Shown: positions 59,495 to 64,000 of the stretch, in pieces
Position numbering within the stretch: position 1 is the stretch's first letter
Layout of the letters: each line of letters starts with the position of its first letter
NCBI GenBank assembly: GCA_964017145.1
Contig: OZ024840.1
Location: forward strand, 3,534,001 to 3,598,000
DNA from: Agrocybe praecox
Taxonomy: Eukaryota; Basidiomycota; Agaricomycetes; Agaricales; Agrocybaceae
Length of the DNA: 64,000 nt
Direction: 5' to 3'
The notes under the pieces: generated by a model
Databases searched by the model: none
Seen by the model: the letters and a program-made list of their open reading frames with translations, nothing else
Told to the model about the DNA's origin: nothing
Position numbers and translations under genes: made by a program

Positions 59495-59892
59495 GTGCCA
59501 AAGCTGCTGCTTCTTGAATAAACCGATACCCTGCTTGTATTGTTAATAACCTCGCATCTGGCGGTATTTCTTACCTTAATTTTTCTGTGATTTTTTTTCT
59601 TTCGTTGTGCTGTCGTTTTGTTTCCCCGCTACTTCGGGTTGCTGTCGATTCTTGTCGTGCAATTTTTATTACTTACATGTATACGATACGATATGTTAGC
59701 CGTTTGATGATGAATTATTTGTTTGACATGACTTTACCGTGCGGGGTAATTCTAATCAAGGCGTGCCTCATGCGTCACAGATCCATATCTGGACAGAGCC
59801 TGACAAGAGCCATCCTCAATGGGCGGCTGAATCAGGTTTGGCTTCAACTTATCTTTCTGCTTGAAACATTCGTCTGAGGCCTCGAGGCCACC
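59495..59892. other. Intergenic stretch before the F-box gene
   Basis: About 400 bp with T-rich patches near 59580-59600; no gene seen. Confidence 0.45.
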
Positions 59893-62812
59893 ATGAGTCC
59901 CTCTGATAACGGCGGTCTCCCTCACACTTCCTCAAGTCTTCACCAGCCCCCACCCATGGCTTCTCAGGGTGAACCAGAGGAAATGCTCGTCGTAGGAAAG
60001 GGAAAACAAAGGTCCATCCCTGTGCCCATCCGACCCTCGACGATTATCCACGATCTTTTTGACATGTCGTCTCCGTCGTCCACATCCAGTGCAAGGCCTT
60101 CTGAGAGCTCCCCATCGACTTCTAGCGCCTTTAGCCCCTCCAATTCCGACTTTGATAACCTGTATCTCCAACACAATCTTTCAGTCGATAGTATGGAACA
60201 GCTTGAATTTAGGTGCGAGGAAGGCCCGATCCTTTCCGAAGGTTCTATCTCTGGCAAGGGAAAAGAAAAGGCCTCTTTTTCTTATCTGCCTCCACTAACT
60301 TTCTCCGTGATTCAACTGGACCCAACGTTCGACCACTCGCCCATCCCCGGATCATCATCGTATGGCACATCTTACAGTCCTGTACCAACTTCTGAAAGCT
60401 TTATCCCCACATCTCCGTCATCTCTCAGCGACCGAGTAATTCCCGGGTCTCCCTCATCCGGTTCTCAAGAGCAGAACGGATTTATCAAACCAGAGTTACC
60501 GCGCTGTCGATCTCTTTCTAATTTATCACAATCGATTTCTCCTCTGCTTGCCAATGTATTAATAGCCAACAACAACTACACGAATGCTCCAACGACGTCT
60601 CGAGTCCCAAGTAATCTTACCCTCCAACTTGAGCGGCAGGAAAGTCGCAATAATCCCACTTTATTGGACGATGGTCCTGGACGATTTCATGTACTGAACA
60701 TCGAGCGGGAACCTGGTAGTTACCCACCTGCCTGGTACACCGTTTCTAAAGCATCTGGACTAGAACATACCAGTCCCGCCCATGTCGCAACTCGTCCCAC
60801 GTTCAAGACAAAGACTCGTTCCAAATCGTCCCCTTATCCAATCTCAGTACTAGATTTCATTCCCCACACGTCCACTGATATTTTTCAACCTCTATCAATT
60901 GTAACCCTCAACTATTTTGATCTCATTCTTCCCAAGGAGTTGCGACTACATATTTTACGCGCTCTCGTTGATTCATATGAACAAGACCTCCAGCGGTCGA
61001 TCCGCGAAGGCCGCTTGACATTGGCCAAGGCAACCTCGTCGAAAGGTCGATGGGTAGGCAAAGATAAAGGGGTCAGAGAGCTGTTCAAATTGAGCAGAGT
61101 ATGCATTTGCCTTGGTGCAAAATATACTTCCAATCTGACTAACTGTTTTCGGTTAGGTTTCGAAAGGATGGCAGGCCCTTGTCTTCGATGGCGAGTTGTG
61201 GGCGGACATAGATCTGCGTTCATTCCACTTCTTGCCTCCGGCTATTCTTACTCGACTCTTCGAGGCTGCTGGATCGTTTGTGCAAAAGCTGAATTTTGCC
61301 GGCCACGACCAATTGGACGCAGATACCATGTCGGAGATCACTAACTCTCTCTGCCTCACTGTTCCTCAGGTCTCACCTTATACACAAATTACCTCGGCCA
61401 ATTTCCAAGGATGCATCTCGTTGACTACTAGATCTTTACACCGCTTCCTCGTGCAATCGAACAATCTTCAGCACCTCTCGGTTAAAGGTCTGTCCGCAGT
61501 AACCAACACGACTTGCGACATTCTCGCCAAATCGTGCCGTAAACTCATTTCGCTCAACTTGAGCCGATGCCCTAATCTTGATGGGCATGGGGTAAGCGCT
61601 CTCACTAATTATGCCATTTCGCGGAAGGAGCATCTGCCTTTGAAGGAATTGCGTCTGTCTGGTCTGAAATATGTCTCCGACACAATCATGCGGGATCTAG
61701 GAAGGGCTGCACCGTACCTGGAGGTCTTGGACTTGAGCTACTCGCGCCAGCTGCATAATTCAGCACTAGAGGCATTTGTAGCTTGCGAAAGTCACACAGA
61801 CCATCAACTTATTTTGGAGACGGTCATGGTTGCTCCCCGAGATCTTGGAAGGGAGACGAACGATGGTTTAAAGTTGAAGAGGCGCGTTACGATGTTGCGA
61901 CATTTGAATTTATCCTCCTGCATGCTGCTGTCGGATACGGCATGTTCCAATTTGGCTTATTCAGTGCCGAAATTGGAATTTTTGGAGTTGGCGGGTGTTG
62001 GGTCGGATTTGAAGGATGCTGGGCTTATTCGTCTTTTGAGCACCACCCCTCATATTCGTCGCTTGGATTTGGAAGAGGCCGCTTTTATCACAGATGCAGT
62101 CCTTACCGCTATCACACCCGTCCTTGAGATACCTCCCCTGACTCCTAATGCCAGTATGAACCTTCCTACCACACCCAAGCAGCCTGGATATGCCCTACAA
62201 CAGCTCATAGTTTCACATGCAGCACAGATCACTGATAATGCCTTCCTCTCCCTCATTCGTAATTGTCCAAAGCTCACGGTGCTTGAAGCGGACGATACGC
62301 GCATAAGTGCAGCATCTTTCAAAGAGTTCGTGCGCCTCAGCCGCGAGCGCAGACTCGCCAATGCTAAGATTGTGGCTGTCGACTGCAGAGGTGTTCATGA
62401 GGGCGTGGTTAAGGAATTGACGCCCATGACTCGACCTCGCCTCGGTTGGCGTGCATATGGAGCACGCAAGTTGACTTATCTTGACGCTCGGGACGATAAC
62501 GCGGACGATCTCAAAATCGGCCAGGACGAGTGCGATGAGAAGAGGGTGGTTGTAAAGACCTTTTATTCGTGGCAGTCCGTCGACGCTGTCAAGACTGCGA
62601 GGGAGAAGAGACGTAAAGCGAGTGGGAGGAGAGTACCGAGCGACTCGTCCACTGCCTCCTATGATGCTGGATATGACGGCATCGTGATCGGCGGTAGCAA
62701 CAGATCTGGGTCTTCTGCTCGATGGTGGTCCCCAGGCGGTCGTACGAGGAACCCAAGAAGTTCCCCTCCCCTCCTCCCGGAGCTGAATAACGAAGGCTGC
62801 AGAACTATGTAG
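59893..62812 (+). CDS. F-box and leucine-rich repeat protein
   Basis: Two exons: 59893-61098 and 61157-62812; 953 residues. The first 340 residues are Ser/Pro-rich and disordered. An F-box-like segment starts at about residue 346 (LPKELRLHILRALVDSYEQD) and resumes after a basic insert of about 35 residues with ELFKLSRVSKGWQALVFDGE and LWADIDL. At least eight degenerate leucine-rich repeats of the cysteine-containing (AMN1/GRR1) type follow, for example LISLNLSRCPNLDGHGVSAL, LKELRLSGLKYVSDTIM, LRHLNLSSCMLLSDTA and LTVLEADDTRISAASF. The C-terminus is charged (ARDDNADDLKIGQDECDEKR). Such proteins serve as substrate receptors of SCF ubiquitin ligases. The start has a GCCACCATG context. The only intron falls inside the F-box, between LSR and VSK. 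The substrate cannot be told. Confidence 0.9.
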
Positions 62813-63486
62813 GCTGGATTTTTCTTTTCTTTGGTGACCGCATATGATCCTCATCCAATTGCTTTGACTTTTTGGAATCACTACAACGACATTTCTACCC
62901 CTTGCTGTTCTATCTTATGTATTCATACTTTTTTCTTCCTTCTCTTCTGTTTTTTTATTTTATGACACGACATGACACGATATGTGTAACGATTTTATTT
63001 TCTTCCCCATCTATCAATCTCTACAGTCCATGTACATTCAACGTAGTCCCTTTCCTCCCTTTTTCTATCTTGCACAATCACCTTTTCTTGAATATGTAAA
63101 TTGCATGTAAATTTTATTGTACCACCCTCTTTATTTTTTTCTTCAATTCCTTGTATATAGTTTAAATTTGTATTTGTGTTGATTAACTCTCGTTCCTTGC
63201 ATTTTTTGTAAATTTCTTTTCTTCTGTCTTCCATCCTATAAAGCGAGTGATTGGACTCCAAAGACTCCTTGTACAATTTATCTTCACAACAACATTGGTT
63301 CTCCAACAAGTAGCTAGCTATCTCATACAATGTATAGAGGATGTGTCTGTATGTATGTAACACCACTCGTTCAACAACAATAAATGTATGTTCACAAGAA
63401 ACCAACAGAGGGAGGGGTGCATAAGGAGAAAAGCTGGGAACTGACGCCTCTCGATAAACCGTAAGGATGAAGGAGCAGATAAGAGA
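62813..63486. other. Shared 3' region of convergent genes
   Basis: About 675 bp of T- and A-rich sequence between the stops of the F-box gene (plus) and the last gene (minus). Several long T tracts lie at 62920-62960 and 63125-63145. No gene seen. Confidence 0.5.
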
Positions 63487-64000
63487 TCATGACATCTTCT
63501 TGGCCTTTTTCTTCTTATCTTTTTTACCTGAGGATTTTGGTGCTGAGGATGTGGGTATGGGCGTATCCGCTGTTGGGGTTTGCGGAGTTGACGAAGGTGA
63601 TGAATCGGCACTTGAGCTAGAAGGTCTGGCTTTTTTGAGTGAAGTGTTGTCATTGTCGTTGCTGCCTATGTATCCTGGGTGTGCAGCCGTTCAGCGTCAC
63701 GAAGAAACGATGGAAAGGAAAGGAAAGGAAAGAAGATTCTGATGAATTAGAAGACTTACCTGCGAAAGGATCGACGGGTGCTCTTCGTCGTTTATATTTG
63801 TTGGCCGTGGAATATTCCACATCTGGCGCCAAAGATTCTTTTCCTTTTCCTTTTCGGTTGGTGGCAGAAACGGCACCACCGTCACCTCCCTCCTGGTCTA
63901 CATCCATGGCGGCGGCACCATCGTCGAAAACTTCTAACGCGTCCTCCTCATCTTCATCCGGATTGCGTGATTTTAGCTCTTGCTCATACGCAGCACGGTC
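63487..64000 (-). CDS. 3' end of an unidentified gene, cut by the window edge
   Basis: Two exon parts on the minus strand: 63760-64000 (continues beyond the window) and 63487-63674; about 143 residues of C-terminus. The visible chain starts DRAAYEQELKSRNPDEDEED, then has an acidic patch (EVFDDGAAAMDVDQEGGDGG), a basic nuclear-signal-like stretch (NKYKRRRAPVDPFAG) and a Ser/Thr/Pro-rich end. It finishes with a Lys-rich tail (GKKDKKKKAKKMS). No domain is inside the window, so I do not name it. The composition suggests a nuclear protein. Intron 63675-63759 has a clear GTAAGT donor and CAG acceptor, and the frame is kept. Confidence 0.7.

Noticed and set aside
1..64000. CRISPR arrays, phage or plasmid genes, rRNA and intact transposons
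   Set aside because: No spaced direct repeats, no such gene families and no terminal repeats were seen by eye; a repeat search could still find degraded elements.

Overview
This window is nuclear DNA of a filamentous basidiomycete, most likely an Agaricomycete. Coding regions are broken by many short introns (about 45-120 nt) with fungal splice signals. Gene density is high, neighbouring genes lie 100-600 bp apart, and the gene set is typical of mushrooms: a chitin synthase with a QRRRW motif, a HET-C protein, NTE1, and several proteins whose pattern resembles conserved basidiomycete families of unknown function. Nothing in it is bacterial, viral or plasmid-like, and no CRISPR array, rRNA, convincing tRNA or intact transposon was seen. 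All exon coordinates were worked out by hand from splice sites and reading-frame continuity; every complete model closes in frame.

Layout. 0-8 kb: LTV1 (40S ribosome assembly), a 20-exon HET-C gene with a Tyr/Gly/Ser-rich tail, a MED11-like Mediator subunit and, convergent, tubulin cofactor A. 8-10 kb: an unresolved stretch with coding-like pieces on the minus strand. 10-19 kb: two bHLH regulator genes on the minus strand (10.2-11.1 kb and 17.9-18.9 kb), with a four-helix membrane protein and a 5-kb gene-poor stretch between them. 19-31 kb: a 1375-residue disordered protein, chitin synthase on the minus strand, and casein kinase 1 divergent from it. 31-40 kb: coatomer gamma subunit, pantothenate kinase and a protein with three homeodomains. 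40-47 kb: a gene-poor stretch, a hypothetical protein with a C-terminal membrane anchor, and a large BIRC6-type ubiquitin-conjugating enzyme with a Cys-rich N-terminal module. 47-64 kb: isocitrate/methylisocitrate lyase, NTE1 phospholipase, VPS33, a 73-residue basic protein, an F-box/LRR protein and the 3' end of another gene.

There is no obvious biosynthetic cluster. Several genes serve membrane traffic and the cell surface (gamma-COP, VPS33, NTE1, chitin synthase), others regulation (two bHLH factors, triple homeodomain, CK1, MED11) and ubiquitin (E2, F-box). The most unusual items are the triple-homeodomain gene, whose three homeoboxes are each split by an intron at the same codon position and phase; the E2 with its own zinc-finger-like module; HET-C with a prion-like tail; and VPS33 with two GC-AG introns.
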